Origin: Dehalococcoidia bacterium
GTDB lineage: Bacteria; Chloroflexota; Dehalococcoidia; Dehalococcoidales; Fen-1064
Length of the DNA stretch: 7,572 nt
Direction: 5' to 3'
Assembly (NCBI GenBank): GCA_030691775.1
Contig: JAUYDN010000074.1
Location: 1 to 7,572 of the forward strand
In this document: positions 1-6,037 of the stretch, piece by piece
Layout of the letters: each line of letters starts with the position of its first letter
Numbering within the stretch: position 1 is the first letter of the stretch
Notes under the pieces: model-generated
Database searches by the model: none
What the model was told of the DNA's origin: nothing
What the model saw: only the letters and a program-made list of their open reading frames with translations
Made by a program: the position numbers and the translations under genes

Positions 1-37
1 ACGTAATGCTATAATTGAATCAGTGGAGCGGAATACT

Positions 38-55
38 CTACTTATAGTAGTTTTT
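38..55 (+). terminator. Weak candidate intrinsic terminator of an off-window gene
   Basis: The 5-bp stem CTACT-TAT-AGTAG is followed directly by five T. The stem is short and A/T-rich, so it may be chance. If real it would end transcription of a gene lying to the left of the window. Confidence 0.25.
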
Positions 56-261
56 CTCTGTTGAATTGCCGTATCCGGAACTTCCCGGCAGGCAGTTCTT
101 AAGTATTAGATAGGGGGAATAAAGGGAGCTTGGGTTAAAAATCAACCCGTAACACCGGAGATTCAGGCTGGAAAGGTGGGGACTTGTGTAGAGTATGCCC
201 ATAACTCGTCAATCGGATGATTTACTGCATTTCAGGTACTTGTTTTATTTTCGACAATGAC

Positions 262-290
262 TTGACACGAACCTGACAGAATGTTAGTCT
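262..290 (+). promoter_or_regulatory. Candidate sigma-70-type promoter for the two-component operon
   Basis: A perfect -35 hexamer TTGACA at 262-267 is followed after 17 bases by TAGTCT at 285-290. The latter is only a partial match to TATAAT. Transcription would start near 297, giving a leader of about 70 bases before the kinase start at 366. The -35 is convincing; the -10 is weak, which would suit an activated or low-level promoter. Confidence 0.4.
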
Positions 291-365
291 TCACATCGAC
301 AGGGCACTACTTACGTCAAGCAAGCCACCGCATTCAGCACCCCGTCTCGAAACAAAAATGTCGCT

Positions 366-1778
366 ATGAGTCTTCAATATAAAGTCGTTATTTTAGTTTT
401 TGGAATCATTTTAACCACCGGTATTATCGGCGGACTGAGCGGGCTTTATTTCCAGCGGCAGGCGGCGGTGGAGCAGTTCAGTGATTCCACGATGGTCCTT
501 GCCGCCACCCTGCGCGATTCTATCGAGCGTGATATGTTGTTGCCAGACAGAGAACACATTCAGCAGTCGGTCAGACTGCTCGGCTCCAGAAGTCCGGTCA
601 CGGAGGTCTCCATTGTCTCTCCCGACCGGAGAGTCTATGCCTCTTCTATAATCCCGACAATCGGACAAACGAAAGACGACCGGGAGCTTGACCGGGTATT
701 TACCCTGGGAGAAACGATAACCAGCGCAGCTTTCCAGAGTGAACAGGACAAACTGTATATCATCTATCCCCTGGTTAATAAATCAGCATGTTTCTCCTGC
801 CATGGTTCATCCCCGGTAATACTCGGTGCAATAAAAATCGGCTGGGATACGACTTCACTGATACGCCGTGTTGAACAACAGACGCTTGTCATGCTGATTA
901 TCGGCGGTCTGGCGGTGGCGGTGATGGTAGTGGCGCTATCTTTTACACTCCGTTCTGCAGTGGTCAGGCCGCTGATGAGACTGGCGGCTTCCGCTCGCAG
1001 GATTGCCACCGGGAACTACAGCGCCCGCGTGGACGCCCGCGGCCATGACGAAGTAGGTACCGTGGCGCGTTCGTTCAACGATATGGCGCAACGCATCCAG
1101 GAACGTACCGAGCAATTACAGCAGATGGTAAAGATACGTGGACAGTTGCTGGACCGGCTCATTTCTGTCCAGGAAGAAGAGCGCCGCAGAATCGCCCGGG
1201 AGCTTCACGACGAAATCGGCCAGGTGCTTTCCGCCATCATGATGGAGCTTTCGCGAACCGTCGAGTCATTGCCTGCTGAAGCTACAGTGGCAAGAGAAAA
1301 ACTAGAGAAATCACGGGTGATTGCCGCCCAGAGCCTGGCAGAACTGCGCCGGATGATATACGACCTGCGCCCCGAAGTCCTCGACCAGCTGGGGCTGGTG
1401 CCGGCGTTGCGCTCTTATATCAGGAACCGCCTGGAGGAACAAAACATCCAGGTAAATCTCAGCATCCAGGGATTAAAAGACCGGCTCCCTTCCCAGATGG
1501 AAATCACGCTTTTCCGGGTAGTCCAGGAAGCTGTCACCAACATCCTGCGCTACGCTAAAGCTACCGTCGTCGATATCGATTTGACAGCAACGGAGTCCGC
1601 AGTTACAGTAACCGTAAAAGACAACGGACAGGGGTTCGATGTCGACAAAACGCTCCGGTCTACGGAGTCGTGGGGTTTGCGCGGCATCCGTGAGAGAGCT
1701 TCGGTAATTAACGGCGAATTGACTATCGAATCGAAAGCAGGGCAAGGTACCCGTCTCCAGTTGCGAATTCCGTTATAA
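366..1778 (+). CDS. Membrane sensor histidine kinase (HAMP, HisKA_3) with a heme-c motif in its sensor domain
   Basis: This is a NarX/DegS-class sensor kinase of 470 residues. A first membrane helix spans about 7-29, an extracytoplasmic sensor about 30-172, and a second helix about 174-196. HAMP follows at about 198-250. HisKA_3 has the phosphoacceptor His281 in RELHDEIGQ. The C-terminal ATPase has an N-box around Asn392 (QEAVTNILRYA), a G1 box DNGQGFD (419-425) and a G2 box GLRGIRERA. The sensor region contains CFSCH at 142-146, the CxxCH signature for covalent heme c, on the outer side of the membrane. That suggests redox or gas sensing through heme (inference), because such motifs in Cache-like or Tll0287-like sensors are known to bind heme. 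The ATG at 366 has no clear Shine-Dalgarno; it was chosen because it precedes the first membrane helix and an ATG at 358 gives only a three-codon frame. The cognate regulator follows 15 bases downstream. Confidence 0.93.
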   Translation: MSLQYKVVILVFGIILTTGIIGGLSGLYFQRQAAVEQFSDSTMVLAATLRDSIERDMLLPDREHIQQSVRLLGSRSPVTEVSIVSPDRRVYASSIIPTIGQTKDDRELDRVFTLGETITSAAFQSEQDKLYIIYPLVNKSACFSCHGSSPVILGAIKIGWDTTSLIRRVEQQTLVMLIIGGLAVAVMVVALSFTLRSAVVRPLMRLAASARRIATGNYSARVDARGHDEVGTVARSFNDMAQRIQERTEQLQQMVKIRGQLLDRLISVQEEERRRIARELHDEIGQVLSAIMMELSRTVESLPAEATVAREKLEKSRVIAAQSLAELRRMIYDLRPEVLDQLGLVPALRSYIRNRLEEQNIQVNLSIQGLKDRLPSQMEITLFRVVQEAVTNILRYAKATVVDIDLTATESAVTVTVKDNGQGFDVDKTLRSTESWGLRGIRERASVINGELTIESKAGQGTRLQLRIPL

Positions 1779-1793
1779 AAGGAGGCTGTTAAA

Positions 1794-2459
1794 ATGGACA
1801 AGCTCCGTATTTTACTGGTGGAGGACCATGGCATCGTCCGCGCCGGCATCCGGTCACTGCTGGAAAGTCAACCCGATATAGAAGTGGTCGGGGAGGCGGG
1901 ACGGGGGGACGAAGGTTATACCCGGGCGCTGGAGCTGAAACCAGACCTGGTATTGATGGATATCTCTATGCCCGGGATGAACGGCATCGAAGCCACCAGG
2001 CGTATTAAAAAAGAATTGCCTGACACCAATGTTCTGGCTTTGACTATCCACGATGATGACGAGTTTTTCTTCCCTGTTCTTAGAGCCGGAGCATCGGGAT
2101 ATATTCTTAAAGGCGCCGAACCCGAAGAACTACTCGGCGCCATCCGCCAGGTGAGCAAAGGACAGGTCTTCCTGTCGCCGGCAGTCACCAAAGCCCTGCT
2201 GGAGAGCCTCGTTACTGCCTCTACCGGTTCCGAAGATGAGAAGTACAGCTCGCTCACCCGACGTGAGAAGGAAGTGTTGAGACTGGCGGTGGCCGGCCGT
2301 ACCAACCGTGATATCGCGGAAGCGCTTTTCCTGAGCATCCGGACGGTCGAGAAGCACCGCCAGGGGATGATGCACAAACTCGGGCTGGCAACACGTGACG
2401 ACCTGGGAAAATACGCCCGCCGCAAAGGTTTACTGGACCCCGAAACTGACAAGACTTAG
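1794..2459 (+). CDS. NarL/FixJ-family response regulator with LuxR-type HTH
   Basis: This is a cytoplasmic DNA-binding regulator of 221 residues, the usual length for the NarL family. The receiver domain (about 4-120) has the acidic Asp10-equivalent pair ending at Asp11, phosphoacceptor Asp56 in LVLMDISMPGMNG, Thr84 in the switch position and Lys106 in ILKGA. The LuxR/GerE helix-turn-helix (about 152-215) shows LTRREKEVLRLAVAGRTNRDIA and TVEKHR. A strong ribosome site AAAAGGAGG (1777-1785) lies 8 bases before the ATG. The 15-base gap to the HisKA_3 kinase gene indicates a cotranscribed cognate pair. Its targets are not shown by sequence. TACCC half-sites in the following intergenic region resemble the NarL heptamer (TACYYMT), so the downstream redox operon is a possible target. 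Confidence 0.95.
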   Translation: MDKLRILLVEDHGIVRAGIRSLLESQPDIEVVGEAGRGDEGYTRALELKPDLVLMDISMPGMNGIEATRRIKKELPDTNVLALTIHDDDEFFFPVLRAGASGYILKGAEPEELLGAIRQVSKGQVFLSPAVTKALLESLVTASTGSEDEKYSSLTRREKEVLRLAVAGRTNRDIAEALFLSIRTVEKHRQGMMHKLGLATRDDLGKYARRKGLLDPETDKT

Positions 2460-2594
2460 TGTTTAGCTAACAGCCGCCAGCTATCAGCAACAACCGACCA
2501 ACAGTCAGCTCATTATGCCGTTATTGCGTGACAACTCGCGACGGTAACCGACAGACAAACGCGGACAAGACACCCCTTCTATTTTCCTCCTGTT

Positions 2595-2615
2595 CGGGTA
2601 CTGCTACCCGTTTTT
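2595..2615 (+). terminator. Rho-independent terminator downstream of the two-component operon
   Basis: A perfect 6-bp stem CGGGTA-CTGC-TACCCG is followed at once by TTTTT. It sits 135 bases after the regulator stop codon, so the transcript would have a long 3' tail. The same arms recur in the next hairpin (2619-2632), so the site may also act as a protein-binding element. Confidence 0.6.
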
Positions 2616-2633
2616 ATTGGGTATGTATACCCG
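2595..2633. promoter_or_regulatory. Tandem inverted TACCC/GGGTA half-sites, possible NarL-type operator
   Basis: Four half-sites lie in 39 bases: CGGGTA (2595-2600), TACCCG (2605-2610), GGGTA (2619-2623) and TACCCG (2628-2633). A fifth, TACCCAT, at 2719-2725 fits the NarL consensus TACYYMT exactly. In the cluster the arms are arranged as two successive palindromes, so a transcript could also pair arm 2 with arm 3. The operator role is inference; the first palindrome alone is explained as a terminator. Confidence 0.3.
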
Positions 2634-2807
2634 CTTATTTCACTTATTCGTGTTATGGACTCTGCCGTATTTACACCCCTAGAATAGAGTCAGTACGAAC
2701 ATAATTTATGACGGTTACTACCCATCTTAATAGCCGATGCTACGTAAATTATTTCGAACCGGTAAATCTCTAATATATTGCTACGAAAATAAGGGAGCCC
2801 CCCAAAA

Positions 2808-2904
2808 TGTCATACCAGCGAAGCCTGTCCCGTACAATGATACGGGAGCTGGTATCCAGAAGGTTAGAAAACGTCTGGATTCCCGCTCGGAGGCGGGAAT
2901 GACA
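2808..2904. repeat. Double-hairpin interspersed palindromic repeat (MITE/REP-like)
   Basis: The outer ends are TGTCAT (2808-2813) and ATGACA (2899-2904). Inside them ATCCAGA (2854-2860) matches TCTGGAT (2874-2880). The left hairpin pairs ACCAGC with GCTGGT and, within it, TCCCGTA with TACGGGA. The right hairpin pairs TCCCGC (2881-2886) with GCGGGA (2893-2898). The general form, with GTCATTCCCGC-like ends and ATCCAG centres, is a common intergenic repeat in many bacterial genomes. It sits about 120 bases upstream of the iron-sulfur gene and may affect its leader or simply be a passenger. Confidence 0.75.
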
Positions 2905-3022
2905 AAAAGAGAGGGTTTTTCATACTTGATGGTACCGATGTAATCGGCATGATTGATTCTGGAGTCACGGATATCAACCGGGTTTATATACACGAGCGGA
3001 TAAAGGGAAAAGGAGAGTCATC

Positions 3023-3895
3023 GTGAAGCTAGGTCGGAGGGATTTTCTCAAGTATACAATAGGCGCCGGTGGACTGGCTTTACTCGGTAAATATGCGCTC
3101 TTTTCCCGCAATTCCACCAGCGCCCAGGCATCGTACGGCGTCGGGGAGGAACCAACGCGTAAGCCACCCCGCAAAGAGATAGCGGACGGCGTGGACACCG
3201 TCGTCGATACGAATAACAAATTTGCCATGGTCATCGATGTGGGCGCCTGCATCGGGTGCCGGATGTGCCAGTGGAACTGCAAAGCGGAGAACAACATCCC
3301 GGACGCCATCTACCCGCCCTGGATAGAGGTATTCCAGATGGAGAATGAAACTGACATGGCGAGTCACCCTTCCACCGAAGAGCTAAAACAAAGGACTTCT
3401 ACTTCCTATGAAAAATCGCCGCTGGAGGGGAAATGGTATCTACCCGTGCAATGCCAGCACTGTGATAATCCGCCCTGCGTGAAAGTCTGCCCGGTGGGCG
3501 CAACCTACAAAGACAAGGATGGCCTGGTGCTGATGAACTACGACCGGTGTATCGGTTGCCGTATCTGCATCGTCGCCTGTCCCTATAGCGCCCGTCGCTT
3601 CAATTGGCTGGAACCAGAATTGGAGGATGGCAAGGCTAACCCGCTTGTGCCGGTACGACCCATGAGCGTGGTCGAGAAGTGCACCTTCTGCGTACACCGC
3701 ACCAGGAACGGCAAGTTACCGCGTTGCGTGGAAGTTTGCCCGGTCGGAGCGCGGCACTTCGGTAATATTAAGGATACGAACAGCGAAGTCTACAAGCTAC
3801 TCAAGTCATCCCGGAGCTATCACCTGTTGGAAGAAGCCAATACGAAACCAAGCATTTATTATATTACGAGGGGTAAAAAGTGGCCACAATCTTAG
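3023..3895 (+). CDS. Tat-exported four-cluster [4Fe-4S] electron-transfer protein (PsrB/NrfC/DsrO-like)
   Basis: A 290-residue electron-transfer subunit of the complex iron-sulfur molybdoenzyme (CISM) type. The N-terminus has a twin-arginine signal (RRDFLK at 5-10, then a hydrophobic stretch to about 27), so the folded protein should act outside the cytoplasmic membrane. Sixteen cysteines form four cluster motifs: C76/79/82/86, C144/147/152/156, C176/179/182/186 and C220/223/235/239. The 11-residue gap in the last motif is typical of DmsB, PsrB, NrfC and DsrO proteins. The start is GTG with AGGAG (3011-3015) 7 bases upstream, which places the Arg pair correctly. Its last 16 bases overlap the NrfD-like gene, implying translational coupling and a stable complex. 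It would pass electrons between the membrane quinone site and a partner enzyme; that partner is not encoded here. Exact subfamily cannot be set by eye. Confidence 0.92.
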   Translation: MKLGRRDFLKYTIGAGGLALLGKYALFSRNSTSAQASYGVGEEPTRKPPRKEIADGVDTVVDTNNKFAMVIDVGACIGCRMCQWNCKAENNIPDAIYPPWIEVFQMENETDMASHPSTEELKQRTSTSYEKSPLEGKWYLPVQCQHCDNPPCVKVCPVGATYKDKDGLVLMNYDRCIGCRICIVACPYSARRFNWLEPELEDGKANPLVPVRPMSVVEKCTFCVHRTRNGKLPRCVEVCPVGARHFGNIKDTNSEVYKLLKSSRSYHLLEEANTKPSIYYITRGKKWPQS

Positions 3896-5214
3896 CCAGG
3901 CACAAAGGTCCGGATAAAACACTGGTTGATTTGATGCGCCCGGTGACGGCTTCCGGGAAAGGCTCCTTTTTCTTTCTGGCGGCAATGGCGGCTCTTTTCG
4001 GACTATATATTATCGTTTTCTACATGCAGTATGTTTACGGTCACGGCTCCGTCACTGACCAGGCGACACCAGTAGGGGCGGCGTGGGGCTTATATGTTAC
4101 CGGTATCGTATTTTTCATCGGTATCAGCCATGTAGGCATCGGTGTGTCCGCAGCAGCCCGCCTCCTCAACCTGGACTATCTGAAGCCTTACGCCCGGATG
4201 GCGGAAATGCTCACATTGGTCTGCCTGCCGGCGGCCGTCCTCATCATCACGCTGGACATCGGCCGGCCGGAGAAATTCCTTATCAACGTGATGACATACG
4301 GCCGCATCCAGGCGCCGTTCGTCTGGTCGGGCACGGTCATATCCGTATACCTCGCCGCCAGCCTGATATACCTGTATTTATCGATGCGGCGGGATATCAC
4401 ATTGAGCGCCGACCTCGTGCCGGAAAAATGGCGGTGGTTTTACCGTTTGCTTTCGCTGGGTTACAAAGACACCGAGGATACGAGGCATACCCACGAGCGC
4501 ACCCTGTGGTGGATGGCGATTGTCCTGATACCGATAATGGTTTCCGTGCATTCGGTGTACGGACTGGTGTTCGGTCTGCACAGCGGCAGGCCCGGGTGGT
4601 TTAACCCGTTGATGGCACCGTATTTCGTCCTCGGGGCACTGGTAAATGGCTTCGCCACCCTCGTCATTGTTGCCGCGCTGATACGCAGGGTATTCCGCTG
4701 GGAGCAGTACCTGTCACTTAAAGCCATTAGAAATATGGGCAGGTTCCTCTGCTGGATGACTCTGCTCTATATCTATTTCTCCGTATCCGAATACATTACC
4801 TTCATCTACAGTCCGCCCGCGGGTGAAGCACGTGTCGCCCACGCCATCTTCCTCGGTGAGTTCAGCAAGATTTTCTGGCCGACGCTGGCGATACTTATCA
4901 CCGGTTTCCTCGTGCTGTTTTTCAACCAGACCATCTTCAACAAGCAATTTGCGCTCTGGGCGACTGTCCTCGGGGCTGTTTTCATCGATATAGCGCTGTT
5001 CCTGACACGTTACCTGATTGTAGTGCCTTCATTGTTGTACCCGTTATTGCCATTCCCCAAGGGGAGCTATGTTCCTACCGTTTATGAGTTCGCTGCGCTT
5101 ATCGGCGTGTTCGGGTTCGCCATTGGCGTCTATGCCCTGTTTATGAGGGTATTTCCAATCGTCGAGTTCCCACATCCCGGTGAGCAAATCAGCACGGAGG
5201 CAAACAAATGGTGA
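3880..5214 (+). CDS. NrfD/PsrC-family integral membrane subunit
   Basis: A 444-residue polytopic protein with about ten predicted helices (roughly 29-52, 66-95, 104-126, 146-169, 208-233, 246-269, 286-309, 331-349, 357-381, 403-424). The family anchors periplasmic iron-sulfur subunits and exchanges electrons with the quinone pool, in some members with proton movement. Visible family marks are LDIGRPEKFL (125-134) and the HSVYGLVFGLHSGRPGWF stretch starting at His224. The two-extra-helix length is closer to the ActC/DsrP/HybB-like long form than to eight-helix PsrC. The GTG start overlaps the iron-sulfur gene by 16 bases and has GAGGGG (3868-3873) 6 bases upstream. Its end overlaps the next small gene by 7 bases. 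Whether it reduces or oxidises quinone is not visible. Confidence 0.92.
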   Translation: MATILARHKGPDKTLVDLMRPVTASGKGSFFFLAAMAALFGLYIIVFYMQYVYGHGSVTDQATPVGAAWGLYVTGIVFFIGISHVGIGVSAAARLLNLDYLKPYARMAEMLTLVCLPAAVLIITLDIGRPEKFLINVMTYGRIQAPFVWSGTVISVYLAASLIYLYLSMRRDITLSADLVPEKWRWFYRLLSLGYKDTEDTRHTHERTLWWMAIVLIPIMVSVHSVYGLVFGLHSGRPGWFNPLMAPYFVLGALVNGFATLVIVAALIRRVFRWEQYLSLKAIRNMGRFLCWMTLLYIYFSVSEYITFIYSPPAGEARVAHAIFLGEFSKIFWPTLAILITGFLVLFFNQTIFNKQFALWATVLGAVFIDIALFLTRYLIVVPSLLYPLLPFPKGSYVPTVYEFAALIGVFGFAIGVYALFMRVFPIVEFPHPGEQISTEANKW

Positions 5215-5411
5215 AACGGTTTGTTATCGTATTCAATCTTATATTCAGCCTGGCACTGGCAAGCCGGGGTTTTATAGGAATGGCATTGAAAGACCCGCTC
5301 CATTCCGAGGGCTACAAGTTCTCCACGCTGATGTGGATTGGCGGGCTGGTTACCCTCTTTCTGATACCGCTGGAAATCTGCGTACTCAAATCCCCCAAAC
5401 GCGAAAAATAA
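5208..5411 (+). CDS. Small two-helix membrane protein, third gene of the redox operon
   Basis: A 67-residue protein that I do not recognise. It has two hydrophobic helices at about 5-27 and 39-60, joined by a short polar loop (KDPLHSEGYKFS), and a basic tail KSPKREK. The ATG overlaps the NrfD-like stop region by 7 bases and has GGAGG (5196-5200) 7 bases upstream, so translation is well supported despite the small size. Overlap with its neighbour and the terminator 39 bases after its stop make it the last gene of a three-gene unit. A role as an accessory or assembly subunit of the iron-sulfur/NrfD complex is inference from position. Confidence 0.8.
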   Translation: MVKRFVIVFNLIFSLALASRGFIGMALKDPLHSEGYKFSTLMWIGGLVTLFLIPLEICVLKSPKREK

Positions 5412-5423
5412 TTCGCATTAGCT

Positions 5424-5514
5424 ATCATGTTGGCACAAACCGAATGGTGGCACAGGCGTCCCTGCCTGTGCGGTTTTTCTCCATCAAACCGCCATCATGT
5501 TCGCACAACCGAAT
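5424..5514. repeat. Imperfect 21-22 base direct repeat flanking the terminator hairpin
   Basis: Copy one at 5424-5445 and copy two at 5494-5514 both begin ATCATGTT and end ACCGAAT. They differ by one substitution (G to C at the ninth base) and one lost A. Between them lie 48 bases that include the GCACAGGC/GCCTGTGC hairpin. The layout could be a duplicated target around a small inserted element, or a tandem duplication. Confidence 0.7.
5450..5478 (+). terminator. Rho-independent terminator of the redox operon
   Basis: A perfect 8-bp G/C-rich stem GCACAGGC-GTCCCT-GCCTGTGC is followed by GG and TTTTT. It lies 39 bases after the stop codon of the small membrane protein gene. The hairpin may itself be an interspersed repeat that supplies the terminator. 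Confidence 0.8.
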
Positions 5515-6037
5515 AAAGCCTTAGAAGCTAAAAGCTATCAGTATTCAACTTGACTCGGAAACGGTAATCGGTCCTTCTGAGTCACCGTATTCGGTTTTCC
5601 GCATTTTTGCGATAAAAGCACAGTCGTGATTTGAAATGATACTGGCTGGTGGCTGATATTATTATGTAGCTACAGCTTGCGCTATGTGATATCAGCTCTT
5701 CATCATACTGAAATTCCGGGTCAAAAACCTGCTCTTCCAAAGATGGGTGGTTCGAGGTATCGTCCCCTTTGGTGGGCATTGGGGGACAGTTCCCGAACTC
5801 TTGTTTGAGAAGAAAGGGCTGATTCCGGCACTTCAACAAATGCTCATTCAAGGCAATGATGCTTGAAAGTTCGAATCCCCATGGCCGAAGAGTGTCGGCA
5901 GGAAATAAGAAGTATAGTCCGCATCATATAAGAATTTGGTTAGATCGGGCAGCTGAGTTTGTTAGTTCCTAGTTGTCCACGGGACGGTTATCGAGATAAC
6001 TGCTCCTTCAATTACAGGAATTATTATTATCCATATT
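5515..6037. other. Intergenic region without a convincing gene
   Basis: Between the redox operon and the convergent lipoprotein gene I find no supported gene. Structures seen are TGACTC (5551-5556) pairing with GAGTCA (5579-5584), the hairpin at 5652-5696, and a short palindrome GTTATCGAGATAAC at 5987-6000. A plus-strand open frame without a normal start (5690-5866) ends in a protein-like stretch and may be a gene remnant. No clear terminator for the lipoprotein gene was found near 6037. Confidence 0.5.
5652..5696. repeat. Inverted repeat / long hairpin
   Basis: GCTGATAT at 5652-5659 is the exact reverse complement of ATATCAGC at 5689-5696. Inside, GTAGC (5666-5670) can pair with GCTAT (5681-5685) using one G-T wobble, giving an extended two-part stem. 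There is no T-run, so it is not an obvious terminator. Its role is unknown. Confidence 0.55.

Larger units (their letters stand above)
1..365. other. Intergenic leader upstream of the sensor kinase gene
   Basis: I see no gene in this stretch. Besides the possible promoter and weak terminator listed separately, it has two small inverted repeats. One is at 77-99 (GGAACT pairing with AGTTCT around a C/G-rich loop). The other is at 132-148 (GGGTT-AAAAATC-AACCC). Neither is followed by a T-run. They could be regulator sites or RNA structure in a leader; no known riboswitch class was recognised. Confidence 0.5.
2460..3022. other. Intergenic region between the regulator and the redox operon
   Basis: This 563-base gap has no convincing gene. 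It contains the terminator at 2595-2615, the TACCC/GGGTA cluster (2595-2633 with one more TACCCAT at 2719-2725), an A/T-rich stretch around 2740-2790 where a promoter could lie but no good hexamer pair was found, and the double-hairpin repeat at 2808-2904. The last bases hold the ribosome site AAAGGAGAG (3009-3017), 5 bases before the GTG start at 3023. Confidence 0.6.

Noticed and set aside
1916..2452. 178-residue minus-strand open frame
   Set aside because: Lies wholly inside the response regulator gene, is serine/arginine-rich and resembles no protein; a shadow of the real frame.
2737..2943. 68-residue plus-strand open frame
   Set aside because: Most of it is translation of the double-hairpin repeat, and it lacks a ribosome binding site.
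4083..4604. 173-residue plus-strand open frame within the NrfD-like gene
   Set aside because: Composition rich in His, Arg and Pro, out of frame with a clear membrane protein; a shadow.
5180..5524. 114-residue plus-strand open frame overlapping the small membrane protein gene
   Set aside because: Out of frame with the 67-residue protein, which has the better ribosome site and membrane pattern, and it runs through the terminator hairpin.
5582..5851. 89-residue minus-strand open frame
   Set aside because: No ribosome site, no recognisable motif and it crosses the inverted repeat at 5652-5696.
5861..5885. tRNA-like T-loop (GTTCGAATCC)
   Set aside because: The bases on either side cannot form the T stem and no acceptor or anticodon arms were found.
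5987..6000. Palindrome GTTATCGAGATAAC as terminator of the lipoprotein gene
   Set aside because: No T-run follows on the minus strand; kept only as an inverted repeat.
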